From: SAR202 cluster bacterium
Lineage (GTDB): Bacteria; Chloroflexota; Dehalococcoidia; Lucifugimonadales; UBA2985
Assembly: GCA_009391535.1 (NCBI GenBank)
Contig: VFHP01000007.1
Location: forward strand, 62,001 to 126,000
Length of the DNA: 64,000 bases
Direction of reading: 5' to 3'
Numbering within the stretch: position 1 is the stretch's first letter; each line of letters starts with the position of its first letter. Shown here piece by piece: positions 48,101-58,400 of the stretch. Both the position numbers and the translations under genes were made by a program. A model generated the notes under the pieces. That model was not told the origin of the DNA. It saw only the letters and a list, made by a program, of their open reading frames with translations, and did no database searches.

Positions 48101-51100
48101 TGTTGTGTGTTGAATCACACTTTCAACAACCAAAGCTCTCTCTGAGAATTTGTATCCTGCCGGTAAGCTCTTTGTTATTCTTCTGTTTACAGAATAGAAA
48201 TGGTCAGGAACATCACTGAGGTGGAATCTCAAGAAGTCGTTTTCTATCTGTGTGTGATAGGAGACTCTGGGGTCTATACTTGAAGGTAGGGATAAATCAT
48301 TCCTAGAGGAGTATCCGGAGCCATGATGTTTTATATCAAATATAATCTGTTCTCTATTTGGGCGTTTTTGCCATTGGTCAAACGCTATAGAGAATTCACA
48401 GTATTTAAAGTCGCCAATCTGCCAATCGTGGAAAGTGTTTTCATTGACTCTGTCCCATAAGCCAAACTGATCATTTCCGTGTGGTACGCCAGAATTAAAG
48501 AACGTTACCCGAAGATTATCAAAGAAGTCTTTGGCAGTTACCTGCTTGTATGTCCTGTCAGCATTTGCTTCAACAATATTCGTACCGGAGCCATAAAGAG
48601 TATCCGCTCCAGAACTCCAAGTAGATACACCAAACTCACTAATAAACCCATTTATTCCAACGCCAGAACCAGCACCCCAACCTAAAGTCAGACTACCATT
48701 TGTGGGTTTTTTATAAAACTTACTTGAAGACGCACGAAGAAGATGTGGTGCGTCATAGCTTGGGTCAAAGTCTCCAGATTCGTAATCACCAAAATAATTT
48801 TCCGCATCCACATATAACTTAAGACCACTGCTTTGATGATCGTTATATGTCAATAATATATTTAATGGGTAAACGTATCCACTGTAAGGTATTGTGTCAA
48901 TAACTTCAACTATTGAATCATCTTCATCGTCTTTAGCATATGCACACAAGAAGCCGTTTTTATAGCCCAAGGCAAAGTCTAGTTGAGACGGCGTGTCCCA
49001 CTTAGCAAACAATACACCGCTATTGAATAGGTTGTGGCTTTGGCCGGAGATACTAGCGTCTGGGGTAAACCTAGTAAATATGGCAAATCCGCTGGTCGTA
49101 TCAATATTGCCGAAGTTTATGTTTCCGTGAACCCCAGAAACCCTAGCAGTTCTATCGAAGGCGTCGGCAATTTTTCCATACATTGGGTCGCCAACAAAAT
49201 TAAACGAACCCTTGGATAAGGATGTCCAGTCTGTGGTGGTGTAGTTGCCGCTATAACTGGGTAAATGCTGCTGGAAAAGTGTTCCACTAGCAAAACGCCA
49301 ACCGACATTGTGGTATATATCCGTATTTCCAACCATGAGTCCGCTAAGGGTACCCATAGGATTAGTTACATCTGTAGGTCCAAGATCTGAAGATTTTATA
49401 TACTTACCGTCTACTTGGTCAAACTTGAAGTAACCAGACAGGAAGGGATAATCTATGATCGGGTTCTCAAACCCAAAGCTAAATTGATCTGGGTCGTATG
49501 GCCCTCGAACAGTACCTTCTGCACCACGCCATCTCCTTGCATAGTTACTCTTGATTGTCTTAGGCGTTCTATACGAGTGAGGTATATCTAAAATCCTAGA
49601 AAGTGGGGCATATCCAGAACCAGCATTCAATATATTGTCAAGCGGCCCCATAGATGTTGGGAACAGGGCACCTTCACGTCTACCATCTTGAGCACGGGCG
49701 ACTGGTCCCCCATATGTAGACATGTTCAAACCGTCTTGTGGTTTGTATCTAACACTTAGAGAGATGTGGGCTATCGAAGCACCACTAGGAATTGGGAAGA
49801 TATCTAAGTAAACATGTTCTAACAGAGAGCTTAATGTATAATCTCTTAACATCCCAAGTTTATCAACGTCGGGGTTGATTTTAAGGGGAACTTCATACAG
49901 TTCAAAATCAGTACCCGTAACCATAGGATATTGCGTCAGCTTGTAATGGTCATTACCGCTAGATGTGAAGAAATCATCATGCTCAGAAATAGACCTACCA
50001 CCTAAAGCAAATTGATTGGAATTACCTTTAAAGCCCGAGACAATGGGGTATTGACCCTGCTGTGTGACAATTAGGTTGTTTAGGTGAATACCGGAAGGGT
50101 CTTGTATAAAACCTCCGGATGGCGATGTTCTGTTAAGAAGTTTATCGTCGCTATATCCTACTACGTCTAATGCGTAATCCCTAGACCCAGCTTGTTTTTT
50201 AGCTAGGACTTTCAAGGTTAGGGTGTCAACACTAAAGAACGATATATCTTTAACGTTGGTGTCTACAGAGTTTTCTACATTAAATGCACCGCTAGGTTTC
50301 CACCAAATATTCTTGGTGCTTTGATCAAACGCAAAATTGAATGCACCCTTAGATATATCTTTTACATTAGCCTTTTGGTTAGAGAACTTGATTGTTAGCT
50401 TGCCAGAATCTGCAACGCCTCCACCCTCAGCTGAATCCATTGTTATATACTGAGAAGTTGCATTATTTCTAATAGCAGACAGCATTGTGTCTGCATTGCA
50501 TTTATTTACATTAGTTATATCAGAATCGGAAGACCAGCTCCACACACTGCTAACAGATGGCCAGATGGTAGAATCAAAATTAGAAAGAGGTAAAAAGGAC
50601 GGTAGGAAATCTTGTTCAACCCTTCTTCCTTTTGTAGGAACTTTTATGTGGATTGGCAGATATTGCTCTCTTCTAATGCCTATTCCACCGCTATTACAAA
50701 TTTCTACAGCCGAAACCCTAAACGCGTCAGTTGGGTTGATGAACCTAGACTCTTGTGTGGAGAGGGGTGCTCCATCTAGGGCTAAATAATTATTTCCGTC
50801 TTCATCTGCTATAATCTCTGGAAATACAAAATTTTCCTCAAAGCCTTCATCAAAACCAAAATCAAAGGCGTCATCTAAAGAAACAGCCCTAACGCTAAAA
50901 GAGAGAGAATAGCCACTGCCTTCATAAAGGTGGGCTTTTTGGGGACGATTCCAATCATAATAATCAGTGAAAAGGTTATATTCGGGAGCAGTTGAATATG
51001 TTCCAAAATTGTTATTTCTGTCTGTAGAATCACCACGAAGACTAAAGTCTTTGTATTTAATGACGAGGTTGCCGGACGGATCAAGAAGATTTATATTGTA

Positions 51101-52429
51101 GACGGTATATAATGGGGCGATCCTAGACTCGTAATTGCTAATGGGTGCAGCAATACGCATGTGCAGCCTAGTGTGATCCGGTCTAACGGTGAAGTCTGTG
51201 AGGTTACACTTATATTGGAATAATCCCTCTGTGTGTACAGAATCTGGTATTATGAAACTATCGGTACCATCACTCAGTGTGGACGCGTCTTTCTGGTCAA
51301 ACATCAAACCATCAAAAACGCCCTCATCTATAAATGTGAAAAGATTGCTTTCCTCTTTTCTTGGGCCGACAAAAGAACCAAAACCCTCTTGTATGACTCG
51401 GTCTCCCGATGGGAACAACTTCTGCTCGCACCTAAACAGTCCAAAGTCTCCAACAACCTTGTCTGTAAAACCCGGATCAAGGACTCCTTCAGCTTCCAAC
51501 GATTCTTTTACTGAATATGTAGCGGTGAGATCAGGTAAAACACTACCCTCATTCATCACCATATTTTTAAACCGAACATCTATTATGAGTTCAGCTCTTA
51601 AATATTCTTGAACTTCGTCTTCTGGAAAAGTAGTTCCACTCAGCGTAAATCCATCAGCGAGGGACTCTCCGACGAAGCCTGTAAATTGCCCAGTAGATAT
51701 AATCTCGCCAAGCTCGTTTCTGAAAACTACTGTAGCATCACTCTGATTATTTTTGATTAGGTGGGTTATATATTCATTTTGTAGAGGCGGTAGTATAAAT
51801 GTTACTGTCGTGACTTCACCAGATCTGACGGTTTGACTGGGCCTCAAGTGAAATGAGTATATTGTGCCGGTTTCTAACGGTTGTTCGTCAGGTTTAATAG
51901 ATAAACTTGCACCCAAATGAGCCTTATTTATTTCAGATGTAGCTTCTAGAAGTTGGTCAAAAGCTTTCGCAACAATCGCGTCTGGACGTTTTATTAGCCC
52001 AACGCCACGAAACTCAAACGTGACCCCTTCCTCTAAAAGAAATGGGCTTAAACCAAATACTAAAATTGTGCCGTCAAGGTTTTTCCTTTTTACATCATAG
52101 TATTCAAACTGCTTACCCGTAAAGTTTTCCCTAGTAACAACCAGTTCCCAACCAGCTTCAATAAAATCGCAAGACCCATCAATATTTTCAGTGGGGCTAT
52201 TGATAGTAACTTCGTAATAGGGGCCGGTACCGGTAACCTCAACGTCTGTAGAGGTGCAGGATAGCTTCTCGCCGGGTGAGGATATTTTTGAATCCTCGCT
52301 TTTGATATCAGCAACGAGAGAGGCTTCTTTGAGTGTCATCTCTGCTTCTAAGGAGCCACCTGCTGGACAGGTCTGCTCAATGCCTTTTATGCAGAGGCAC
52401 TCTAAACTTTTTAAGAATTGCTGTGACAT
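39194..52429 (-). CDS. giant virion protein with FG-GAP propeller and LamG-like domain
   Basis: An intact 4411-residue frame. Order by residue: N-terminal beta region (1-1000, five cysteines in the first 75); LamG/concanavalin-like domain about 1080-1280 (FAIFTRF, LYVDAENYFGD, SLTLGWG); a run of P-x-SG-x-LNL repeats about 1575-1860; FG-GAP blades near 2070, 2170, 2540 and 2660 (e.g. RFGHSVGISANSEVISIGSP, RLGWSTAVSDDGSSVAFGAP); a 1,190-residue insert with two similar Rossmann-like modules; blades near 3905, 4030 and 4175; and four more SG-x-NL repeats to the C-terminus. LamG and FG-GAP folds bind carbohydrate or protein ligands, so a receptor-binding or tail-surface protein is inferred. AGGA precedes its start. 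Confidence 0.8.
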   Translation of the reverse strand: MSQQFLKSLECLCIKGIEQTCPAGGSLEAEMTLKEASLVADIKSEDSKISSPGEKLSCTSTDVEVTGTGPYYEVTINSPTENIDGSCDFIEAGWELVVTRENFTGKQFEYYDVKRKNLDGTILVFGLSPFLLEEGVTFEFRGVGLIKRPDAIVAKAFDQLLEATSEINKAHLGASLSIKPDEQPLETGTIYSFHLRPSQTVRSGEVTTVTFILPPLQNEYITHLIKNNQSDATVVFRNELGEIISTGQFTGFVGESLADGFTLSGTTFPEDEVQEYLRAELIIDVRFKNMVMNEGSVLPDLTATYSVKESLEAEGVLDPGFTDKVVGDFGLFRCEQKLFPSGDRVIQEGFGSFVGPRKEESNLFTFIDEGVFDGLMFDQKDASTLSDGTDSFIIPDSVHTEGLFQYKCNLTDFTVRPDHTRLHMRIAAPISNYESRIAPLYTVYNINLLDPSGNLVIKYKDFSLRGDSTDRNNNFGTYSTAPEYNLFTDYYDWNRPQKAHLYEGSGYSLSFSVRAVSLDDAFDFGFDEGFEENFVFPEIIADEDGNNYLALDGAPLSTQESRFINPTDAFRVSAVEICNSGGIGIRREQYLPIHIKVPTKGRRVEQDFLPSFLPLSNFDSTIWPSVSSVWSWSSDSDITNVNKCNADTMLSAIRNNATSQYITMDSAEGGGVADSGKLTIKFSNQKANVKDISKGAFNFAFDQSTKNIWWKPSGAFNVENSVDTNVKDISFFSVDTLTLKVLAKKQAGSRDYALDVVGYSDDKLLNRTSPSGGFIQDPSGIHLNNLIVTQQGQYPIVSGFKGNSNQFALGGRSISEHDDFFTSSGNDHYKLTQYPMVTGTDFELYEVPLKINPDVDKLGMLRDYTLSSLLEHVYLDIFPIPSGASIAHISLSVRYKPQDGLNMSTYGGPVARAQDGRREGALFPTSMGPLDNILNAGSGYAPLSRILDIPHSYRTPKTIKSNYARRWRGAEGTVRGPYDPDQFSFGFENPIIDYPFLSGYFKFDQVDGKYIKSSDLGPTDVTNPMGTLSGLMVGNTDIYHNVGWRFASGTLFQQHLPSYSGNYTTTDWTSLSKGSFNFVGDPMYGKIADAFDRTARVSGVHGNINFGNIDTTSGFAIFTRFTPDASISGQSHNLFNSGVLFAKWDTPSQLDFALGYKNGFLCAYAKDDEDDSIVEVIDTIPYSGYVYPLNILLTYNDHQSSGLKLYVDAENYFGDYESGDFDPSYDAPHLLRASSSKFYKKPTNGSLTLGWGAGSGVGINGFISEFGVSTWSSGADTLYGSGTNIVEANADRTYKQVTAKDFFDNLRVTFFNSGVPHGNDQFGLWDRVNENTFHDWQIGDFKYCEFSIAFDQWQKRPNREQIIFDIKHHGSGYSSRNDLSLPSSIDPRVSYHTQIENDFLRFHLSDVPDHFYSVNRRITKSLPAGYKFSERALVVESVIQHTTDHSIIWPHCDGKEGPRLVVSLYSKKQDPYWTEDEPNWGLVNRKIHNVEPSSCVMRLDTTFTYNDLVDTDEEWAIFPQEPRQTEFKEKYFSEDVNDMFVQYDLVYPSGKAFESKIQLHSSHVRMSDCNVLSRATSGSGNLYTVGALGVPSGTLNLNLPEIPVPTSGTLNLGINVPIPVDVQIPSGLPLNISGQYVERGFMILYTPEFNTQGELNLFMPDPADYTFTPVSGSLNFSIPTPIDRISEGDDSIKNKYLTYPSGFATSEAAETEAKRLGLSGSHQDFTGDVFFPGGRSDWDENGDGYVDNSRIRGPYVPLFMLNTDDPKLDQLNLFTFAVGSGSGIRGILNLSIHNELPNSEPGPVSGSINLNVIGVPIFKQIRTNNNIPLYINAPNIISSNPLPLTLGFNETDTPHSGEMNLYTASYNVGSKGFGSAYGMWNNNNYGTGIELQDDYLAKIDASNEIRGVDLFGYGSCTGDSPRKAFDSALITDGVTWREATCNDGGIFRATDTYTNSGARNFSGDLGYSGNYYGIRKFTQLLPSRPYFTELTIKTGSTDPIKVPRTFEEWEYGMCGPDLMNDSGCCTSDCDQNLMFSGVKLIGDDACGVPPSSNLCIDPETIVASGRNIADKYGYKVSVKGDLMAISAPKITIPEYDQYGGGHVGVPSGGSVFLYRRGVDVAGKKASWELEEQLMLPTGFRKDYIEFTVQNLLKFDNFTISGAKWQIGQEGREFGSSLDMAVSGDVETIVVGAPRAKWTRQFNEITTSGVPCGTMVVADLFEYKESDIATIASTAKRFDILWKYFSAPWYGDCDLGCLPASQQFYPQIDMKTIVLQTTFAGRNYPEVPSDDTWFVHKYINRLDDFDLLVDVGSGVLGGEGTLSEFFRAGQPVVFNGMVSGMKSAFLEAFPYNTSLLYDGTPAIFGMFKEKSGSTAGALQYTDGDGIVHSLYDEFENFYNEYTFESGVYDQTTNLDASGHLNTVLGVSENWATTTVNLIRDTFDSGRLSTTKTNDTLNRDFITSGVGQEWGDSKAYDITQFQIPPHSGGRVYVFEKERDNFNCVQIISSPKNFTDFVAEEMEPDENGNYLFYGREFNDRFGHSVGISANSEVISIGSPFTNSPCRIYEKDPDEQARVYAALSGWLVTNSKNAGLSHFHTIFTESGRLKAQESAYDFLTPSERLQFRVDNNSKPYKLSHKYGYGNIKYVGTRQFLPSFFAPTSRLGWSTAVSDDGSSVAFGAPTDSFNEFEDANVYADTLDTWASYQHAGAVRMFEARKTFDHSGVVEFGRFGNLDRALHPSEVSKGFYDQMGLYFGAGDDLGGTKTFRRMDFSEIEIPRDAGLAFIITPEIDAVSDEIIDNIKNWLVLGDRHLVLVGNDPVWEENGVYSKSNDVINKILKELGSHMRITAAKNKEMSLPDCVSEEDKLDNKYNITPSLQPKHGAGSVSLRDNFYARGVGDIRINIEKYGYSDYEQYMDCPEGEDCDGSKFIVNERCEFPLKNSGDLRAEWHDTCTKTVGKKCRVVHYTQSWPLHFANYTPNCDSKPLQIINRPKFEPVPVLTTAEHLPARVITYPDTSGYSSKFKDIYETIIEDKFTPFADYSGEPEGSKHLPIESFKIKEDSDSNLEGTFNSFNLGALVDPDPKNGRDGILQGVAKTYDPDKPITYKRKDLYKPSTLALSESGVKEDGTFNNSKVYLLASQWPEDDGGRGLTFATENKDKNTEFYINMLKYDCNEVPRGWHLGGWTGNTSLKNAYYVNREIDDADSQHSLASKLRAEFQGRGLGGYFKENMTIPADGDISQEVTFIWIANPEGLPSDKEVEKIKTWMNTGEKRLIITYTAADKQKAQLYAGNVNEICEKLNISSRPFFVPNDGEFFVTPDPDSHYLKPYSLRGNRNSEQAQLTNTSTEPLSGCKDGYGFTPAYNDSTSVSGLWVSDKSNELWRGHVPDAQGGGGDTSFANDLRLFVPISGGSNYENIIFYDEPIFTHIPNIPNPIWKIEGQSIIKFPTIPLSGYKLFFDWVSETAVEKESLLVEIEGIKSRVPTACDYFPLHDKCNSENEGGGELDQEGDDASGGVGLHLDPTPPMTPHYRTDINFVARGEEVTIKFSAASRGEIQGDPLTPDTTPKTVRVLSVSGCPIPIDSGINFKRTEKKKLVDRIEYDKKWTVFPGGSRVIPAVSRPVMHKSHDYCRPFPPETDEGCENFGNVLIEDGPVVVAEEYENFSSFPNGKSRSKIILISDSTMIQGQCSHYRSETSKGNQAFIRSLYPSRPSKEATRGLAGGKDFVFSVTPLDHDSDQETVSSQGRSFYFTQKLRSPERGSPAKYHAVSGMIPNMTEPLYSLGGAVGSLDTFYDNEDTYHPSDLSRPKEIIKSEEIKQRIRNWGNDAKSDYGVFPKFSGDFLNYVQTGPPKRDYADWPQNPLGIPEGKERKYILDAGVGGGLPELMKLNNTDYLDLDVYYSGCLGDLFGYSVDLVDNQLVVGSPFNGFVSSGTSVSGIVQWSEIKVDEPTDGLELAQDGGGGAAFHFEKTGSGQNVVSEFLPWEFGSKIKPSSVNVGIYDFGGDATTALTQQKGSHNIDDASFIEEYAKRSDNFGFSVAIDYDMIAVGAPNHDYETLHHHIYSGVIHENGLSTAFQRKSFNAEYDIPQHSFYDLGDSGVRVDKFDNLSGTMVLNNGAVFNFRNELVDFANRTKNWIFAEKLYSQGYNDRGQSDYEPKFGSPGEYVVSVSGAENDRFGWSVCIDRAKRGDSGYTLVGGSPYHDWPTSGNHPTSGLNNAGSAYTFDAMLREQTPSIPNEGSWMDAHVFAQKVDAAENLFKRVYQNVTGDSVTHLVTGIIITNDNGDAFLEVSGFDPSTKGFVSHRPYVDSVKFVLATGTPSSGSMNLNISGSPVVVTDNMNLMLSGAPSANVYNSVNMYQFGALGTTPSGMFNGSPSGMNMFMAVPSGYSSGILNLNLTSTQTTGNLDLNIRGY
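39200..39480 (-). repeat. C-terminal SG-x-NL protein repeats
   Basis: The end of the giant protein has SGSMNLNISG, DNMNLMLSG, SGILNLNLTS and TGNLDLNIRG, spaced about 10-50 residues apart. Same motif as the block at 46850-47700, which suggests a shared docking or multimerising module. Confidence 0.6.
46850..47700 (-). repeat. internal P-x-SG-x-LNL protein repeats
   Basis: Eight or so short units within residues about 1575-1860 of the giant protein: SGTLNLNLPEIPVP, SGTLNLGINVP, SGLPLNISG, QGELNLFMPD, SGSLNFSIPTP, RGILNLSIHN, SGSINLNVIGVP and SGEMNLYTA. Each is a short beta strand with a Ser-Gly turn, giving a repeated beta stalk or sheet. Confidence 0.65.
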
Positions 52430-52430
52430 C

Positions 52431-55400
52431 CTAGTTTCCTAATACTGTGTTTCCGGTTTTGAGATCTCCAGAGGTGTTTGGCTTGGCCTTCTTAATTTGT
52501 TCACCAACCTCATTTAACAGTTCTGTCTTGATGTCCTCTTTCATTGTTTCTAAGAAAGAAGCACCATTAAAGTTTACATTAACATTTGTAGGATCTAAGG
52601 CTACTTGGAATTTAGTACTAACAAGTTTATCTACTGTTGCAGCAAAATCTGAGAATACATTCTGTAGATTTGGTATAACGCTAGCTAGCGATCCAGCAGC
52701 AGCTTCAACGCTGCCTCCGTCTTGATAGTAACCCACAGAACCTCCATTACTCATGGCGACCGCATTAGAACCACCTTGACCCCTACCGTTCATAGCTCTT
52801 AGTATTTGTAAATTATTGCCCCTTTGGACTGCGTTGCGGTTTACTACAAACTCTCCGGGGGTTAACATGGCAGGCACCGTATCTGTACCCCTAGGCACAA
52901 ACATTCCACGGCTAGCATAAACCATTCCACCACGAGCTAGAGGTTGAACATTTCTATTAGATATAGCCTCTACCTCCCTACTGAATGTCGCGTTTGTAGC
53001 ATTGATTACTGCGTCTTGAATTGCAATTTCTGCTTTTTCAAACTCTGCCTGATTTTGTGCTAAGTCACCCATGACTCCAGCGAGTTCTCTACCCTCTGAT
53101 TTTATTGCTTCCTCTTCGGCAGTGGTGCCAGCTAACAGTTGTGCAGATCTAGTATCATTTATGCCAACCGCACCCAAGCTTAGACCAGCAGCCTGCTGCA
53201 TCTGTGCGTCTGAGAGACCCTGCCCCTCTAGTGTTTTAAATCCTGCACCTAAAGCACTAGCACCAAACAGACCGGCTAATCCGGCATCCCCAGTGGCCAA
53301 GGCTGCACCAGCACCAGCGGCGGCTTGACCGGAAATAAACCCTTCTACATCACCCGCCAATAATTTTTCAAGAGAGCTTTTTTCTGCTGCGTTCTTTTTC
53401 TGAACTATTGCTAATTCTTCTTTGAGTAAAGATACTCTTTGTTTAGTAAATTGTATTAATGCTTCGTTGGCACGTTTTGCTTCCTCACGCTTGTCTTGTT
53501 GTACGCCTTGAGCACCAGCGAATACACCGGGTCCAGCCTTATCTCCTACGGCACCCCTCACCATAGTGTCTGTAAACTGCATTTGGTTTTGTGACGTAAC
53601 TATGTTACTTAGTTGCTCTCCCGCCCTTCTAATATCAGCGGCACCACTACCCCCAAGTTGAACACCAGCCATAGCACCAATATTATTAAACTGTGCGGTT
53701 CTAGCCTCGGTTCTCTGGTCTGTGGTTAATGCTGCTCCGCCAAAGGATTCAAAGATTTTAGCTGCTTCTAATTGTATATCAATGGCCTTATTCATAGCCT
53801 GTGCAGCTTTAAGCTCTAGTTGCTCACGCTGCTGATACAGCTTCGTCATTGTGGAGTTGTGCTTGTTTAACAACTCTAAAGATTCGGTGAACCCAGCCGC
53901 CTGTTTGTTGGCGTCTTCAGAAATACCCCCCAATAACTCAGAGATGTCTATGGTAGCAACATTCTCATCTGTAATTCCTGCTAATCTACCTTCTATTGCA
54001 GCCTCCATCGATTTTCTTGTAGCGTCATCTGCATCGTCAGGAATGGCGGCTAGTAATCTTTCTCTAAGTTGAGTCTTTGCTTTTTCCGAATCACTCCTGC
54101 TAAAGTCGCCCTCTGTTATAGACCCACCAATGTTTTGAGAGAATTGATTGGCAGCTCTTGCTACATTGGCTTGCCCCTTAATAGAAGATGAAAGTGCTTT
54201 ATTGCCACCGGCAGCTGCTAGCAACGCTTCCTCGCCCTGATCAATTGCAGAAGAAGCATCAACACCAATCGTACTTTGTGCGGTCTTTATGCTATTAATG
54301 AAGCCTCCAAGCTCAGAAGAACCAGTTTGAAGACCATTTATTAGATTGTCTACAGCCGCGTTAGCACCACTGAATGCAGATGTCATTTTCAGCGAATCAA
54401 AATTGGCTTTAGCAAGTGCTTGTTGAGCAACCCTCAAGGCTACGGTTGACTTAGCTAGGGCAACATATTGGTCTCTAAGTTCTGCGTTGCCTCCAGCCAA
54501 CTCCTCAGCCATTGCAACAGCTTCCGCCTCGGAAACATTTCTTGAGGCTATAGTTTGTATGCTTGCCCTCATAGAAGCGTCTAATTCCGCCCTTAACTTT
54601 TTCTGTTCTTTGGGGTCCAGATCGCTTATTTGGCTTCTAGCTTCTTGAGCATCTTTGCTTATGTTGCTACTGAGAGACGCAACGTCTAAATCGCCTTCAG
54701 CGGTTCTAAACGCGGTGCTTCCCTGTTTACCTATCTCTTCCATTGTCGCTTGAGTATTTGACACGGCTACCTGTGTGGCGGTCTCAGCTTCTGCGGATTC
54801 TTTTCTTTTTTGCCTTCTCTCTACGAAACCAGATGGGTCAAAAACCGCCTCAAAGAACCCGCCCGCAGTAAACACTTCTCCCATCCCCTCTGAAAGAGCC
54901 GCCTGTCCAGCAGCTTTTGCGGCACCTGCGGTGTCACCACTTTTGATCGCTTGTTGTTTTTCTCTTTCGGCAAACTGGCTCATAGCACCCGTAATTGCAG
55001 AACCAACACCAGCTATCGCATTCATGCCCATTCCAACGCCACCAATAACGTTAGCACCCTTAGCGATTCCCCTTCCGACACCACGTGCAGCTGAACGGCC
55101 TAGGTCTTTGATTCTCCTACCGAGAGCTTGTAGTGGTTTGATGGATTTTCTTGCGTCTCTACCAAGAAGGTTAACAAATCTACCAGCACCCTTGAGGCCT
55201 CTACCCATCATCTTAAGGCTTACGTTCAGACCCTTGCTCGCCCTTGCTGCATTTCTCGTCTTTATAGCGTTGAGTGACCACCCTTTGGTATTTTTTATCG
55301 TCATATTGTTGGCTTTTATCAACTTGGTCCTGTACGCATCTGTCTTGCGTCCAGCGTTATTCATTTTTGCACCAAGTTCTCTCAGACCTCTGTTGAAAGA

Positions 55401-58400
55401 GCCAAACTGTTTGCCTAAGATCTTTAATCCCCTTTTAGATTCTGCTTGCCTAGCTGCATTGGCTTTTCTTGCTGCTAGTTCAGCTTTTCTGACTCTTATT
55501 GCATCTTTAGAGGACTTCGTACTTGCTTCTATCTGTTGGTCAAGCTGATCTGCCGCCGCTTCCATTTCCCGCATTTCTTTTTCGGCTAGATCAAAGCTAG
55601 CTTGAGCGTCCCTAGTTTCTTGGGCCACGTCTGCCATAACTCTGTCTATGGCCTCTAGCTCTGCCCTTAACTTAGCAGCCTTCTTTGGGTCTGCTGTTAT
55701 ATTACCACCTTTGTCATTTTTGCGTTTACCAGTTTTTGGATTGATACCTTCAGCGAGGGACAGTTCTTCTCTCTTCTTCTTTATTCGTTTTTTTGCTTCG
55801 GGGCTGGTTACTTCTGCTTCTCGTGTTTGTGCTCTTTCTAGTCTTGCCTCAATTGATCCGCCACCTGAATCCGACATCATTCTGCTTTTTGCTCGTGCTC
55901 GTAAGTCCTCAGCGTCTGCCGCCATTGATGCACGCTCTTGTGAAGCTGCATTTATATCCGAGATGGAAGACTTTTTATCAACCATACCTCTGCCTGTGCT
56001 GAGATCGTATTCTCCGGCTAGGTCAACCTCTGGGCGACCAGGATCTCCAGCTGCACCCCCAGCAGCCTGTTGTGACTGAATATTGATTATAGCAGAACCA
56101 ACACTGAAGGTGGCTTGAGATATATCACCCATTGCAGATTCGCCACCCACCGCCTTTGACTCCGCTTCGCCAGTGATAACTGCGTTGGCCTGTCTCTGTT
56201 GTTCGGCGTCTGCTTTTGACTGTGCCGTTGCGTCTGATTCAAACTTTCCATCTGGCCCCGAAGCCCAATTCTGGATAGATTCGCCAAAGTTCTTCATCTG
56301 TTTTGCGACTTCTTTAAAGACGAAAAAGCCAACAATAACTCTTGTTAACGCTTTAATAGATGATTCAAATATAACCGTGTTCCTGAACATCTTATCCGAA
56401 GCTTCTTCACTCTTATCTCCGAAATTCGCAACTGCTTGTTGGAAAATACCAGCAACAGCAGCGAAGCCAACCGCCCCGCCCATCGCGAATTTTTGGACGC
56501 CAACGGGTCCACCCTGAGCGAATCCGGTAACACCCTTGGTGTTCATTCTGTTAAGATTGGCATAACCAATGCTCTGGGCAGCACTCTTATTGATAACAAA
56601 CTCACCGGGAGTTAGAAGGGCAGGAACGGTGTCGGTTCCACCAATGCCGCCACCCGCATTTTTTCTCGTCTTTGTCATAGCTTGAAGAGCAGATCTTTTT
56701 TCTGCTGCCCACTGCTCACTTCTAGCTACTTCTTCGGCTATAACATTTTTTCTTTTCTTTGTAATAGAATCTTTAAGGCCATCTTTTCCTTTGTATAACA
56801 TCTTCTTAGCGTCTGTCGGTATATCAGCAAGCTTTTTAGCTACTTGAGAATCTCCTAACTTACCAGCTATTTTGCTACCAATACCATTAGCGTAATCAAA
56901 AGCGGCATTTGGATTAGCTCCCTCATCTTTAGATTTTTTAGTTCCGCTTAACTTGGAGGAGTCTAATAGTGTCATTCCAGCTTCAAACATTTTACCTATC
57001 ATGCTGGCGGCACCGACCTCTGCGATTGTATCGTTGGTAGCTGGCGATATCTTAGTTATACCAATCAATCCACCCACCCTAGAGCCAATATTGTTTATAC
57101 CCCTTTTAATACCATCGCTGACATCTGATAAAATATCGTCTTCAATCGTGGCTGTGTCTCCATCGACGGCTTTTAGCGGGAATCCATACGCAGTAGTGGT
57201 TTCTGCATTTTTATTGAACAGCCTCTGCATACTGTTTTTATTTGCCGCTGGCAGATTCGGATTCCACCTGCCGCCTTTTAAGAATGGGGTTCCAGCTCCT
57301 GGGTCATCGCTGAAGTTACCGCTCGTGCCCTTCCAGTTTATGCTACCTATGGCTTTGGAGATTGCAGCAGCTTCTACCTTCCCCTTCTCTATCATTTCTT
57401 TTCTACCACTACCAGAACTACTACTGACAGCTAATATTCCAACTTCGCCACCTTCAGCAAATCTATTATTATTCATAGCCTGAAGTCTAGAAGCACCCAG
57501 CTTCTTAACACTACTCTGGCGGATAACAAACTCGCCGGGGGAAAGCATAGCTGGCACAGTGTCTCTATTACCCGTACCCGGAACCAAACCGCCCCTATTG
57601 AAACCAAGTACTCTACCCCCATGATTTTTACCACGGATCGCAGAACCTATGCCACCCATGAAGCCGCCCAAACCACTCATTAACTTTATGCCCCCCATTG
57701 TGGCTAAAAGGGGTAATAGTGGTGCCAACGCTTCGCCAACTTTTATAAGAGCACTCGCAAGCTCTAAAGAAGTTCTAACAAATATTTGAAAACTAGAACT
57801 ATCTGTAATGGTACGAACGAGGCCTTGAAATTCTTCTCTGACTTTTTCTATTTGAACAGCCAATGCCTGTTGAGCGGTAGCGGCGTCTTTGTTGAGAGAG
57901 TTTCCACCGTCTACAGCGGCGTTATATGCAAGCTGTGCTGTTTCAAACTGTTGTAAAAGAGGAATGACTTTACCAATCTGACGGAAACCACCAAGTTCTT
58001 CAGCGATTTTAACAAATCGTAAATCCCCCTCTGCCAAGCCAGATAAAGCTTCAGAGAGTAGCTGTGCCGCTTTCATTGGGCCAACAAACTTACCTTCAGC
58101 ATCAGTAAGCTCAATACCTAGTTGTCTAAGGTATGATATAGTTTTTGGACGCTGAATACGTGTAAAGATAGTACGTAAACCAGTACTAATTGATTCAGCA
58201 CTTTCACGAGTCGTAGCACGAACACTTGTAAAGATGGCGAGGAGTTCTTCTAGAGAACCACCGGCAGACTTAAAGACACCACCAAATCTACGAACAGCAC
58301 CAATGAGGTCACCAGATTCAACAGCAAACTGTCCAGCAACAGCATTGATGGCACCTAATTGCCGTTCTAAGGCACCTACGCCCTCTCCAAACTGACGCAA

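Noticed and set aside
54775-55548. 257-codon + strand frame inside the tape measure gene
   Set aside because: Antisense to a clear 2178-residue tape measure frame; its Ala/Leu/Pro-rich translation is the expected mirror of Ala-rich helical coding and has no ribosome site.
55648-57483. Further long + strand frames (143 and 176 codons) inside the tape measure gene
   Set aside because: Same antisense effect; no recognisable domain and no ribosome site.
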